A DNA stretch of 64,000 nucleotides from Aureibaculum luteum (GCF_003449015.1 NZ_QRGD01000003.1:434001-498000), one strand, 5' to 3'; positions 24,432 to 34,128 are shown, numbered from the stretch's first letter. The notes: generated by a model not told the origin, from the letters alone. Numbers and translations are program-made.

Positions 24432-25913
24432 ATGCAACTACTAGATTGGTTAGTTTTATCATGTTATTTTATAATGCTTATCTCCATTGGCTTGTGGGCA
24501 TATTCACGAGTAAAAAGCTCTGCTGATTTTTATACTGCCGGCGGTAAACTACCTTGGTGGTTGTCTGGTATTTCTCATCACGTTTCAGGTTATAGTGGAG
24601 CCGTTTTTGTTGCCTATGCAGGTATTGCATATACCCACGGATTCACGCTATATGTTTGGTGGGCTTTTACAGTTTCCATTGCTACATTGTTGGCCGCCTT
24701 TTATATTGCACCCAAATGGGCAAGACTAAGAAAATATGCAAACATACAATCGCCTACCGAATATCTCTTAGTGAGATACAATGTACAAACGCAACAACTT
24801 ATTGCTTGGGTTGGGTCTATTATAAAAGTTTTTGATACCGGTGGTAAGCTAGCAGCTATAGCCGTATTACTAAATGTATTTAGTGGAACTTCCATTTCTT
24901 TCGGAATCGTACTGGTTGGTATAGTTTCACTTGTTTATATTACAATTGGAGGCTTATGGGCAGATGTTTGGAACGATTTTGCTCAATTTATTGTGCAACT
25001 TCTGGCTGGAATAACCATGTTCGTAATCATTTTAATGAATTTAGACGATGGTGCTTCTAGTATATTTACCATGTGGGATAAACTGCCTGAAGGAAATGCA
25101 GATTTCTTTAATGATCCATACACAATAGCATTTGCTTTTACCATGTTACTCATTAATTTTTTCAGTTATAGTGGTGGTACCTGGAATTTAGCTACCAGAT
25201 TTATATCTTCATCTTCTGCAACTGTAGCTAAAAAAGCAGGTATTTTATCTGCCATCTTATACCTTATTTGGCCTTTAATTCTTCTATTCCCTATGTTTGC
25301 GGCTCCTCTATTTTTTGACAATCTAGAAGATCCAACTTTATCATACGGATTAATGGCTCTAAAATTTTTACCTGCCGGTTTATTAGGTCTTGTACTTGCT
25401 TCAATGTTTGCAAATACACTCTCAATGACCTCGTCAGATTCTAATACCATATCTTCTGTTATTTGTAGAGATATTTTACCTAAATTGTTTCCAAAATTCC
25501 GAAACCTCTCTAAAAGCAGGGAGTTAAGATTAGCAAGAATAACTACCTTTTGTTTTACATTAATTACAATTATTGTAGGATTAAATGCAAGTAAATTTGG
25601 AGGCGTTTTCGGATTAATAGTTACTTGGTTTGCGGCTTTATTAGGACCAATGTCTGTTCCAATGATTCTTGGACTTCTACCTATGTTTCAAAAAAGCGGA
25701 AGCAAAGCGGCTATTGGTTCCATAATTGGTGGTTTAGCCGTTTTTGCTTTATTAAAAGTTGTTGAACAAAAATCACTCGCTCTTGAGTTGGGTGCTCCTA
25801 TTTTGGCTTCCTTAATACTTTTTATTGTAATTGGTCTTTTTAATAAAGAAGCTGTGCCGCAAAAAGTAAAAGATTTACATTCCAACTTAATTAAAGGTTC
25901 AAAAAACGGATAA
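24432..25913 (+). CDS. Sodium:solute symporter (SSS family), probable amino-sugar transporter
   Basis: The 493-residue protein has about 13 membrane spans and the SSS pattern in the first 150 residues (SSADFYTAGGKLPWWLSG; SPTEYLLVRYN). It would import a sugar across the inner membrane using the sodium gradient. nagA starts 3 bases after its stop, and its promoter carries the perfect LacI-type operator, so N-acetylglucosamine or a related sugar is the likely substrate. Substrate is inferred from context only. Confidence 0.88.
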   Translation: MQLLDWLVLSCYFIMLISIGLWAYSRVKSSADFYTAGGKLPWWLSGISHHVSGYSGAVFVAYAGIAYTHGFTLYVWWAFTVSIATLLAAFYIAPKWARLRKYANIQSPTEYLLVRYNVQTQQLIAWVGSIIKVFDTGGKLAAIAVLLNVFSGTSISFGIVLVGIVSLVYITIGGLWADVWNDFAQFIVQLLAGITMFVIILMNLDDGASSIFTMWDKLPEGNADFFNDPYTIAFAFTMLLINFFSYSGGTWNLATRFISSSSATVAKKAGILSAILYLIWPLILLFPMFAAPLFFDNLEDPTLSYGLMALKFLPAGLLGLVLASMFANTLSMTSSDSNTISSVICRDILPKLFPKFRNLSKSRELRLARITTFCFTLITIIVGLNASKFGGVFGLIVTWFAALLGPMSVPMILGLLPMFQKSGSKAAIGSIIGGLAVFALLKVVEQKSLALELGAPILASLILFIVIGLFNKEAVPQKVKDLHSNLIKGSKNG

Positions 25914-25916
25914 ATT

Positions 25917-27074
25917 ATGACGATTGAAGCATTAGATTATAGAACGAACAAACCTATTAGTGTCCATATAAAAAATGGATATATAGATAATATAGCAGCA
26001 TATAATGAGCAATTAGTCACACCATATTACATTGCCCCTGGCTTAGTTGATCTACAAATTAATGGCTTCAAAGGGATCGACTTAAATACAATAGGATTAA
26101 CTATTGCTGATCTTAAAACATTAACGCAAATTCTCCTTGAAAAAGGAATTACCACCTACTACCCTACTGTAATTAGTAATAGTGATATCGCTACGGAATC
26201 ACTACTAAAAGTTATAGCAAAGGCTTGTGACAGTTTTACTAATGTAAATGCATGTGTTGGTGGTATCCATCTAGAAGGTCCATTTTTATCTATTGAAGAT
26301 GGTCCTAGAGGTGCACATTCAAAGGAGTTTATAAAAGCTCCAGACTGGGACTTATTTTCTAAATGGCAAAAAACTTCAGGTAATAGAATTAAAATTATCA
26401 CATTATCACCTGAATGGCCAGAATCCATTACTTTTATTAAAAAATGTGTAGAAGCTGGAATTATTGTTTCTATTGGACATACTGCTGCTACTACTCAACA
26501 AATAAATGATGCTATTGAAGCAGGTGCAAGCATGTCTACACATTTAGGCAATGCTTCACACGCTATGTTGCCTCGTCATTCAAATTATGTCATGGAACAA
26601 TTGGCCTCAGACAAACTCTGGTCGTCACTAATTGCCGATGGTTTTCATTTGCCAGATTCACTTTTAAAAATCTTTATAAAAACCAAACCTAATAAAAGTA
26701 TATTGGTAAGTGACGCTACATCTTATGCAGGCCTTTTACCGGGAACGTATAAGGCTCATATTGGTGGTGACGTTGAACTAGACTCTAACGGTAGATTGTT
26801 TATGAAAAACAGTCCAAAAATGCTTGCAGGTTCAGCCCAATCTTTACTTTGGTGTGTTAACCAATTAATAAAGAAAAATATCTTATCCTTACATGAAGCT
26901 TGGAATATGGCCTCAATAAAACCAACCGAGTGTTTGTTTGGTAATTCTACAAATTACTTACAAATAGAACACCCAGCAGATCTTGTTATTTTTAAAAAAG
27001 AAGGTGACTCTTTAAAGATTATAAAAACCATTAAATCTGGAAAACTGGTTTTTTCTAATTCTGATTTTAACTAA
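25917..27074 (+). CDS. nagA: N-acetylglucosamine-6-phosphate deacetylase
   Basis: The 385-residue amidohydrolase shows GLVDLQINGFKGIDLN, GGIHLEGPFLS (metal-binding Glu), SIGHTAAT and SDATSYAGL (catalytic Asp), the conserved NagA landmarks. It removes acetate from GlcNAc-6-phosphate to feed the NagB reaction. The usual THLFNAM block is THLGNASHAMLPRH here, a variant that may mark a distinct substrate branch. It is translated 3 bases downstream of the symporter and just before a GH20 gene. Confidence 0.85.
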   Translation: MTIEALDYRTNKPISVHIKNGYIDNIAAYNEQLVTPYYIAPGLVDLQINGFKGIDLNTIGLTIADLKTLTQILLEKGITTYYPTVISNSDIATESLLKVIAKACDSFTNVNACVGGIHLEGPFLSIEDGPRGAHSKEFIKAPDWDLFSKWQKTSGNRIKIITLSPEWPESITFIKKCVEAGIIVSIGHTAATTQQINDAIEAGASMSTHLGNASHAMLPRHSNYVMEQLASDKLWSSLIADGFHLPDSLLKIFIKTKPNKSILVSDATSYAGLLPGTYKAHIGGDVELDSNGRLFMKNSPKMLAGSAQSLLWCVNQLIKKNILSLHEAWNMASIKPTECLFGNSTNYLQIEHPADLVIFKKEGDSLKIIKTIKSGKLVFSNSDFN

Positions 27075-27092
27075 ATATCCTACCTGAAAAAT

Positions 27093-28706
27093 ATGAATAC
27101 TTTTAAAAAAATAAAATTTATCACTGCATTATTGCTTCTTTTTATTGGTACATTAAATGCTCAAATAAATATTATTCCTCGTCCGATGGAAATATCAATT
27201 GGAGAAGGGTCTTTCATTTTAACAAGTAAAACTAAAATTGTATTTGATAAAGACAGTAAAAGCTCAGCATTATTACTATCCTCCATTCTTGAAAAAGGTT
27301 TTCATAAAAAACCTAAGCTTAAAGAAAAAGGTAATGGTATTCAATTAATAATAAACCCAAAACTTGAAAAAGAATTAGGTAAGGAAGGGTATCACTTAAA
27401 ATCAACAACTAAAAACATTCAGATTGAAAGTGCTACAAATACTGGGTTGTTTTACGGAATTCAATCTTTTAGACAATTATTACCCAGTAACTTTGAAACC
27501 GTTAAATTTCAAAATAAAGCTGTTGCAATACCTGTTGCAGAAATAAAAGATAAGCCCCGTTTTCCTTGGAGAGCTTTTATGTTAGACGAGTCACGTCATT
27601 TTAAAGGCTCTGACCCTGTTAAAAAATTACTCGATCAAATGGCCCTTATAAAAATGAATGTTTTTCATTGGCATTTAACAGATGATCAGGGCTGGAGAAT
27701 TGAAATAAAAAAATATCCAAATTTAACCAAAATCGGGAGTCATAGAAATGACACTCAATTAAGCCGAAAAAGCCCAGAAAGAGTTGGTAAACCGCATGAT
27801 GGTTTTTATACTCAAGAACAAATTAAAGACATCATTAAATATGCTGAACAAAGACATATTAAAATTATCCCTGAAATTGAAATGCCGGGACATGCTACCG
27901 CAGCTATTGCAGCATATCCTTGGCTTGGAATTTTAGGAACAACAATGGAAGTTTCTGAAGAATTTGGTAAAATGGATGATTCTTTCAATTTAGCAGACCC
28001 TAAAGTAAATGAATTCTTGAAAGATGTATTAACAGAAGTCTTTGACCTTTTTCCAAGTAATATCGTCCATATTGGCGGTGATGAAGTGAGATTTGAAACT
28101 TGGAAGAAATCAAAAGACATCCAAGATAAAATTAAAAAAGAAGGATTAATATCTCCTGCCGATCTTCAAATATTTTTTACAAACCAAATTTCGAAATTCA
28201 TCGAAAAAAATGACCATCGAATGATGGGATGGAATGAAATACTCGGTGATAATGTACATGAATGGGATAAAGATAATAACATGGAAGTTAAAGAAAAACT
28301 GTCTAAAACGGCTATTATTCATTTTTGGAAAGGAAGCCTAGAGTTGGTCAATAAAGCAGTTACCAATGGACATGAAGTGGTAAACTCTTTGCATTCGATG
28401 ACTTATCTTGATTATAATTATAAATCTATACCACTCTCAAAAGCATATTCATTTGACCCTATCCCTGAAGGCTTAGATGCTAAATACAATAACAACATAT
28501 TAGGTTTAGGCTGTCAAATGTGGAGTGAATGGATACCTACTGAAAAACAAATGGAATATCAAATATACCCTAGAATAGCAGCATATGCTGAAGTGGGTTG
28601 GACACAAAAAGCCAATAAAAATTATAAAAATTTTACGCAAGCTTTAATTCAACTTAAAGAAAGATGGCATCAATCGGGTATAAATTATAATGAAGGATTA
28701 GATTAG
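27093..28706 (+). CDS. GH20 beta-N-acetylhexosaminidase
   Basis: The 537-residue protein has a signal peptide (FITALLLLFIGTLNAQ), an N-terminal GH20b domain and the GH20 catalytic barrel. Visible landmarks are FHWHLTDDQGWRIEIKKYP, EIEMPGHATAAIAAYP, VHIGGDEVRFETW (catalytic Asp-Glu) and WSEWI near the end. It trims beta-linked GlcNAc or GalNAc from oligosaccharides in the periplasm. It is the last gene of the symporter-nagA-GH20 operon and is followed by a strong bidirectional terminator. Confidence 0.92.
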   Translation: MNTFKKIKFITALLLLFIGTLNAQINIIPRPMEISIGEGSFILTSKTKIVFDKDSKSSALLLSSILEKGFHKKPKLKEKGNGIQLIINPKLEKELGKEGYHLKSTTKNIQIESATNTGLFYGIQSFRQLLPSNFETVKFQNKAVAIPVAEIKDKPRFPWRAFMLDESRHFKGSDPVKKLLDQMALIKMNVFHWHLTDDQGWRIEIKKYPNLTKIGSHRNDTQLSRKSPERVGKPHDGFYTQEQIKDIIKYAEQRHIKIIPEIEMPGHATAAIAAYPWLGILGTTMEVSEEFGKMDDSFNLADPKVNEFLKDVLTEVFDLFPSNIVHIGGDEVRFETWKKSKDIQDKIKKEGLISPADLQIFFTNQISKFIEKNDHRMMGWNEILGDNVHEWDKDNNMEVKEKLSKTAIIHFWKGSLELVNKAVTNGHEVVNSLHSMTYLDYNYKSIPLSKAYSFDPIPEGLDAKYNNNILGLGCQMWSEWIPTEKQMEYQIYPRIAAYAEVGWTQKANKNYKNFTQALIQLKERWHQSGINYNEGLD

Positions 28707-28850
28707 TAATTTTCACTAATTAAGAAATAGTAATTTTATTAAAAAAGATTGACTAACATAAAAGAAGAACTCTCATACGCTTAACAATTATATATAAACA
28801 AGTTCTTGAAATCTAAATAATAGATGATACTGTTCAATTTAAGAATAAAA

Positions 28851-28876
28851 AACCTAGACGAAAGTCTAGGTTTTTT
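28851..28876. terminator. Bidirectional terminator between convergent operons
   Basis: AACCTAGAC (28851-28859), loop GAAA, GTCTAGGTT (28864-28872), with an A run before and a T run after. It serves the GH20 gene on the plus strand and the DUF4861-kduD-kduI operon on the minus strand. The remaining 220-base gap holds nothing else recognisable. Confidence 0.8.
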
Positions 28877-28927
28877 ATTTTAATAATTCTTGAAATGATC
28901 TCTAAAGATAATTTCTTTATTCAATGT

Positions 28928-30109
28928 TTATTTGGCTAACTGAACCTCAACTTCTAAAGGGTTATTTATTTGCTTAGCAAAAGTGTCTAAATAACTCTCC
29001 CACTCTTGTTTCGTTTTAAATTGACCACTTTTTTTCCAACCAAAACCTGAATAATAAACCACTTCATTATTAGTTACTTTAAGTTCTGCATAAGCATTAC
29101 TTTCATCAATTAAATCTGTGTCATATTTTTCGTAACCAAGAAAGGTGCTTTTAGGAGCAACAATTGCAGTACCTATTTCAGAATCACCATGAGGTTCCCA
29201 ATAACTTACCCAGCCATTATCAGTATTACCTGCAACAACACCATCTTTTTCATGAAGTGTTAAACCTACTGAAACCGTATCAATACCTTCTAAAGAAATA
29301 GTGAATTTTGAAAAATTATTACCCAAATCTAAACTAATAACTTTAGATTCTTTTATCGATTTTCCTGCAGCATTCCAGGTAGCAACCTCCAAATAAAAAC
29401 TCGTTCTAATTGGACCTGTAGTAATAGTACGCCATTTTGTATAATTCTTAGAGTAATAATAGGTGCTATCAATTTTAGCAGCAATACCACCAACACCACG
29501 ACTGACACCTACATGAAAATTATCTAAACCTTCACCAGTATCTACATGATAAGACCCTTCCGTCTCAAGATCTTTCTTATACCATTTGTTAATAATTGGA
29601 TATTCTACTCTTTTTAACCATGCGTCTACACCACTAGAAAGTGTACCTCCAGGCACATTATCTTCAATCATTTTTTGTGCCGTAGGACCGTAAACTCGAA
29701 AGGCAACTCTGTCGTTTTCCCAAGCATAATCATCTGTTCTTTCTGGTACAAAGCGAGAGTAACAAAGTTCTTCTGCTGTTGGTTTTTCAGCTTCAGTCAC
29801 TTTTACAATTTCATATGTATTTTCAGTATTAGCCATTACTTTTGGCTGAAACAACACATCATCCATTGTTCCGTCCCCATCATTATCTACCAATTGCGTA
29901 ACTTGAAGCTCTCCTGTTTTTACATCTTTAATACCAACAGTATTAAGATCTTCAACACCCAATTCAGATTTATTTAATGCAATAGTTTCAATAGACCTAT
30001 CAATTTCTAACGTATTTTTTACTACAACACTGGTTACCTTCTCCTTTTCCGAGCAAGATGCAAGCACTACTAAAGACAATGAAAAAATAAATAATCGGAT
30101 AGTTTTCAT
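28928..30109 (-). CDS. DUF4861 family lipoprotein
   Basis: The 393-residue protein has a lipoprotein signal (FIFSLSLVVLASCSEK) and matches the DUF4861 pattern (QLVDNDGDGTMDDVLFQPKV; NDRVAFRVYGP; VGVSRGVGG-like block). DUF4861 proteins of unknown function recur in uronate, pectin and related polysaccharide loci of Bacteroidota. It is the last gene of a minus-strand operon with kduD and kduI, controlled by a palindrome beyond kduI. Extracytoplasmic location is clear; the enzymatic role is unknown. Confidence 0.8.
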   Translation of the reverse strand: MKTIRLFIFSLSLVVLASCSEKEKVTSVVVKNTLEIDRSIETIALNKSELGVEDLNTVGIKDVKTGELQVTQLVDNDGDGTMDDVLFQPKVMANTENTYEIVKVTEAEKPTAEELCYSRFVPERTDDYAWENDRVAFRVYGPTAQKMIEDNVPGGTLSSGVDAWLKRVEYPIINKWYKKDLETEGSYHVDTGEGLDNFHVGVSRGVGGIAAKIDSTYYYSKNYTKWRTITTGPIRTSFYLEVATWNAAGKSIKESKVISLDLGNNFSKFTISLEGIDTVSVGLTLHEKDGVVAGNTDNGWVSYWEPHGDSEIGTAIVAPKSTFLGYEKYDTDLIDESNAYAELKVTNNEVVYYSGFGWKKSGQFKTKQEWESYLDTFAKQINNPLEVEVQLAK

Positions 30110-30133
30110 AATTGATTGTGATTTTAAATGATA

Positions 30134-30922
30134 TTATTCGTTAGCAGGTTTACCAATAGTAGCTAAAATACCACCATCAACATAAACCACATGCCCATTG
30201 ACAAAGTCACTTGCTTTTGAACTTAAAAAGATAGCCGTTCCTTGTAAATCTTCAGGATCTCCCCATCTTGCCGCTGGTGTTCTTTTTATGATAAACTCGT
30301 TAAACGGATGTCCATCAACTCTAATTGGAGCTGTTTGGCTTGTTGCAAAATATCCCGGACCAATACCATTTGTCTGAATATTAAACTTTGCCCATTCCGT
30401 AGCCATACTCTTAGTCAGCATTTTCAATCCACCTTTGGCAGCTGCATATGCACTAACAGTATCTCTACCTAGCTCACTCATCATAGAACAAATATTTATA
30501 ATTTTTCCACCACCTCTTTTTATCATTCCTTTAGCTACATGCTTAGAAACAATAAACGGACCTATTAAATCTACATTAATTACGGCCTCAAAATCTACAA
30601 CTTCCATATCAACTATGGGTGTTCTTTTAATAATACCGGCATTGTTCACCAAAATATCTATAGGACCAACTTCAGCTTCTATCTTTGAAACAGCTTCCAT
30701 AACGGCCTTTTCATTAGTGACATCAAATACATAACCATAGGCATTTAAACCACATGATTTATATTCAGCAACGGCCTCTTCTAATGAATCTTTTGAATGA
30801 TTGTTTACTACAATTGTAGCTCCTGCTTGTCCTAATCCCTTAGCCATTGCCATCCCTAAACCGTGAACGGCACCTGTGACTAAAGCTACTTTTCCTGTTA
30901 AATCAAATAAGTTAATTGACAT
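30134..30922 (-). CDS. kduD: SDR-family 2-keto-3-deoxy-gluconate dehydrogenase (KduD-like)
   Basis: The 262-residue short-chain dehydrogenase has the cofactor motif TGAVHGLGMAMAKGLG, the NNAGII segment and the catalytic Ser with Y-x3-K (SAYAAAKGG). In the uronate pathway KduD interconverts 2,5-diketo-3-deoxygluconate and 2-keto-3-deoxygluconate. Pairing with kduI directly upstream (16 bases) supports this role over a general gluconate dehydrogenase. Confidence 0.85.
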   Translation of the reverse strand: MSINLFDLTGKVALVTGAVHGLGMAMAKGLGQAGATIVVNNHSKDSLEEAVAEYKSCGLNAYGYVFDVTNEKAVMEAVSKIEAEVGPIDILVNNAGIIKRTPIVDMEVVDFEAVINVDLIGPFIVSKHVAKGMIKRGGGKIINICSMMSELGRDTVSAYAAAKGGLKMLTKSMATEWAKFNIQTNGIGPGYFATSQTAPIRVDGHPFNEFIIKRTPAARWGDPEDLQGTAIFLSSKASDFVNGHVVYVDGGILATIGKPANE

Positions 30923-30937
30923 AATGTATTTTTATGA

Positions 30938-31780
30938 TTATTTTAATTCGTTTATTTTACAATGATCCATGTCGCCATAATCTAGATTTTCACCAGCCAT
31001 TCCCCAAATAAAAGTATAGCTACTTGTACCTGATCCTGAATGAATAGACCATGGTGGAGAAATTACAGCTTCATTATTCCCAATCCAAATATGTCTTGTT
31101 TCTTGAGGTTGCCCCATAAAATGACATACCGCTTGATCTTCTGGAACTTCAAAATAAAAATAAACTTCCATTCTTCTGTCATGTACATGAGCTGGCATCG
31201 TATTCCAAGAACTTCCTGATTTTAAAGTAGTCATTCCCATTTGTAACTGACAAACATCTACAACACTATTTACAATATATTTTCTTAAAGTTCGTGCATT
31301 TGCAGTTTCAGGAGCACCTAATTCTACTACTTCAACATCCTTAATGCCTATTTTTTTATTTGGAAATGCTTTGTGTGCAGGTGTTGAATTTAAATAAAAC
31401 TTAGCTGGATTTTCAACTGATTTACTTGAAAAGATAACCTCTTTATTTCCTTGACCAACATACAGAGCTTCTTTGTTATCTAACTCATATACTATTCCGT
31501 CAACAGTTACTGTTCCTGCTGCACCAATATTTATAATTCCTAATTCTCTTCTTGCTAGAAAATAATCAGCTTTTAACGCATCAATAACTTCTAATTTTAA
31601 AGGAGCTACAGTTGGAACTGCACTTCCTGTAATAAATCTATCATAATGAGAATATACTAACTCTATCTTATCCGCCTGCATTAAATTGTCAATTAAAAAC
31701 TCTTCTCTTAATCTAGTAGTGTCATAAGATTTAACATCTTGCGGTGATGCTGCATACCTCGTTGTGTATTGTGTTTTCAT
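30938..31780 (-). CDS. kduI: 5-dehydro-4-deoxy-D-glucuronate isomerase (KduI)
   Basis: The 280-residue cupin-fold isomerase shows the metal-binding region MPAHVHDRRMEVYFYFEVP and a second His in PPWSIHSGSG, typical of KduI. It converts 4-deoxy-5-keto-uronate, the product released from unsaturated uronic acids after polysaccharide lyase action, to 2,5-diketo-3-deoxygluconate. It is first in the operon. Its predicted minus-strand promoter overlaps a 24-bp palindrome. Confidence 0.93.
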   Translation of the reverse strand: MKTQYTTRYAASPQDVKSYDTTRLREEFLIDNLMQADKIELVYSHYDRFITGSAVPTVAPLKLEVIDALKADYFLARRELGIINIGAAGTVTVDGIVYELDNKEALYVGQGNKEVIFSSKSVENPAKFYLNSTPAHKAFPNKKIGIKDVEVVELGAPETANARTLRKYIVNSVVDVCQLQMGMTTLKSGSSWNTMPAHVHDRRMEVYFYFEVPEDQAVCHFMGQPQETRHIWIGNNEAVISPPWSIHSGSGTSSYTFIWGMAGENLDYGDMDHCKINELK

Positions 31781-31803
31781 TTTTATATAATTTGATTGTT
31801 ATG

Positions 31804-31848
31804 CAAACATACAAAAAATCAATCAAAAATACAATCGATTGTATTTTT
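31804..31848 (-). promoter_or_regulatory. kduI promoter overlapping a 24-bp perfect palindrome (LacI operator)
   Basis: A perfect palindrome spans 31825-31848, with core ACAATCGATTGT. On the minus strand, TATGTTTG (31804-31811) is the -7 element and TTG (31832-31834), inside the palindrome, is the -33 element, 20 bases apart. Repressor binding would occlude the promoter. The divergent lacI gene starts 49 bases to the right. Confidence 0.68.
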
Positions 31849-31897
31849 AATTATTGTTACATTTGTTATATCTTTAACCGAGAAAGATTAATTCTAG

Positions 31898-32917
31898 ATG
31901 AATATAAATAAAGTCACAATACATGATATCGCAAAAGCTTTGGACATTAATAGTTCTACTGTTTCAAGAGCCTTAAATGACAGCCCTAGGGTGACCAAAA
32001 AAACAAAAGATAAAATTCTAAAAGTAGCCCAAGAAATGGGCTATCAACGTAATCTCTTAGCCTCAAATTTACGTAAAAACGTAACTAACACCATTGGTGT
32101 TGTTGTACCTAGAATATCACGTCATTTTTTTTCTTCTGTAATTCAAGGTGTCGAAGAAACGGCATACCAAGCCGGATTCAGTGTTATCATATGTCAATCA
32201 TTAGAACAATTAGAAAGAGAAAAAAACATCTTAGAAACCTTAGCTGCTAATAGAGTAGATGGCGTATTGATTTCAATTTCAATGGAAACAATGGACTATG
32301 AGCATTTAGAAGGTTTAAAAAATAGAGGAATTCCTTTGGTTTTTTTTGATAGACATTGTAATATTCCAGGTACTAACAATGTACTTATTGATGATTTTAA
32401 GGGCGGGTATGATGCCACTCAGCATTTAATTACAAAAGGGTGTAAAAATATTGTACATTTTTCGGGGCCTCAAGAACTCGAAATTTACAAGAACCGTTTT
32501 AGAGGCTACAAAGAAGCTCTTAAGAAAAATGGAATTGCGTTTAGAGATGAATATTTAATAAGCTCAAGATTAATGGAGCAAGATGGCATTGATAATATTA
32601 AAAAATTGTTAGATAAAGGTATCGTTTTTGATGCCATATTTTCTGCAAATGATGTTGCTGCTATAGGGGCAATAAAATGTTTAATTGAGAATAAAATGAA
32701 AATACCAGAGGACGTAGCCATTGTAGGGTTTAGCAATGAACCTATTTCAACTGTTATCAATCCCACCTTAACAACTATTAACCAACCCGGATTTGAAATG
32801 GGAAAAGCGGCAACAGATTTATTAATAAAAAATATAAAAGATGAAAATAGTCTTTTACAGGAGGAAACGATAATAATGGAATCTAATTTAATAGAACGAC
32901 AATCATCACAAAAATAA
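31898..32917 (+). CDS. LacI-family regulator of the kdu operon
   Basis: The 339-residue protein has the LacI HTH (VTIHDIAKALDINSSTVSRA) and a ligand-binding domain (NTIGVVVPRISRHFFSSV). It is divergent from kduI and shares an intergenic region that holds a 24-bp palindrome unlike the ATGCAAACG sites, so it very likely controls the kdu operon in response to a uronate-derived sugar. It is a clear paralog of the regulator at 23053. Control of the kinase and nagB genes downstream is also possible. Confidence 0.9.
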   Translation: MNINKVTIHDIAKALDINSSTVSRALNDSPRVTKKTKDKILKVAQEMGYQRNLLASNLRKNVTNTIGVVVPRISRHFFSSVIQGVEETAYQAGFSVIICQSLEQLEREKNILETLAANRVDGVLISISMETMDYEHLEGLKNRGIPLVFFDRHCNIPGTNNVLIDDFKGGYDATQHLITKGCKNIVHFSGPQELEIYKNRFRGYKEALKKNGIAFRDEYLISSRLMEQDGIDNIKKLLDKGIVFDAIFSANDVAAIGAIKCLIENKMKIPEDVAIVGFSNEPISTVINPTLTTINQPGFEMGKAATDLLIKNIKDENSLLQEETIIMESNLIERQSSQK

Positions 32918-32997
32918 ATTATAAATTTGAACAGGGTAATTTCTAGTCTAATATAATACTGATTAAACAAAGGTATTTTTAATAAAAAAAAAAACGG

Positions 32998-34092
32998 ATG
33001 GTTATCCAAACAAATTATAATTATATGATAGTAGAAAAAATAAAAAACACCTTCGAACAATTTCAACATAATGGCGAATTTCAATCTTTTAAAGAATTAG
33101 CATCTGGTCACATCAATGATACTTATTTAGTGATAACTAAAGATAAGCCATATTTTGTTTTACAACGTATTAATCATGGTGTTTTTAAAGATGTTCCAGG
33201 TCTTATTGAAAACAAAGTTGCCGTTAGTAATCATATTCAAGAAAAATTAAAAGACCTTTCTTCAAAAAAACGTAAACGTCGTGTTCTTACTTTTGCAAAA
33301 ACTAAAACAGGAAGCTCTTACCTAAAAGATGACGGAGGAAATTTCTGGAACTTGATGTATTTTATCGACAACAGCGTAACTCATGAAATAGTTACTAATA
33401 AAGAAATAGCCTATGAAGGCGGGCGTTTACTGGGAAAATTTCTGACACTCACTAGTGACTTTGATCCTTCAAAATTAGTGGAAGTCATTCCGAAATTTCA
33501 TGACATGTCCTTTCGCTATGAACAATTTAACGACGCTCTTAAAATAGCTTCATCAGAAAGATTAGAAAAGGCCAAAAAATATATAAAACTTGTTGAAGAT
33601 TTAAAAGAAGAAATGCATGTTATTCAGAAGCTGAAAGAATCTGGAGAAATTAAGCTAAGAGTTACTCATAATGATACAAAAATATCAAATGCTTTGTTTA
33701 ATAAAAAAAATAAAGGGTTATGCCTTATAGATACAGATACAGTAATGTCAGGTATTGTACATTATGACTTTGGAGATGCAATCAGAACCATTTGTAATAC
33801 GGCTGCTGAAGATGAAACTAACTTAGAACTTGTTACGTTTAATATGGACTATTATAATGCTTATAAAAAAGGCTTTTTAAAACAAATGAAAGCTTCTTTA
33901 TCTGCCATAGAATTACGATATTTGCCTTTAAGTGCCAAGACTATGATGTTTATAATGGGCTTACGTTTTTTAACAGATTATCTAAATAATGATATCTATT
34001 ATAAAACAAAATATCCCGAGCATAATTTAGATCGTGCTAAAAATCAATTTAAACTCATTCAAAGTTTCACTGAAAAAACAGAACAGTTATAA
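32998..34092 (+). CDS. Aminoglycoside-phosphotransferase-fold sugar kinase (N-acetylhexosamine kinase-like)
   Basis: The 364-residue kinase has the choline/aminoglycoside kinase signatures HNDTKISN (catalytic Asp and Asn) and CLIDTDTVMSG (metal-binding Asp). The N-terminal FKELASGHINDTYLV segment resembles N-acetylhexosamine 1-kinase-type proteins of Bacteroidota. It probably phosphorylates GlcNAc or a related sugar next to NagB. Whether at C1 or C6 is unclear: only the C6 product would feed NagA. A second in-frame ATG (residue 10) is an alternative start. Confidence 0.72.
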   Translation: MVIQTNYNYMIVEKIKNTFEQFQHNGEFQSFKELASGHINDTYLVITKDKPYFVLQRINHGVFKDVPGLIENKVAVSNHIQEKLKDLSSKKRKRRVLTFAKTKTGSSYLKDDGGNFWNLMYFIDNSVTHEIVTNKEIAYEGGRLLGKFLTLTSDFDPSKLVEVIPKFHDMSFRYEQFNDALKIASSERLEKAKKYIKLVEDLKEEMHVIQKLKESGEIKLRVTHNDTKISNALFNKKNKGLCLIDTDTVMSGIVHYDFGDAIRTICNTAAEDETNLELVTFNMDYYNAYKKGFLKQMKASLSAIELRYLPLSAKTMMFIMGLRFLTDYLNNDIYYKTKYPEHNLDRAKNQFKLIQSFTEKTEQL

Positions 34093-34128
34093 AACTAAAA
34101 TTAATCTCTAAAAACAACCCACATTATT

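Noticed and set aside
13773-28706. Dedicated chitin-degradation locus
   Set aside because: Hexosaminidases and NagA/NagB fit chitin oligomers, but no GH18 or GH19 chitinase or chitin-binding module is visible, so only a general N-acetylhexosamine glycan is claimed.
32506-33084. Minus-strand 192-codon hydrophobic frame
   Set aside because: It overlaps the well-supported lacI and kinase genes and shows the low-complexity hydrophobic composition of an antisense shadow.
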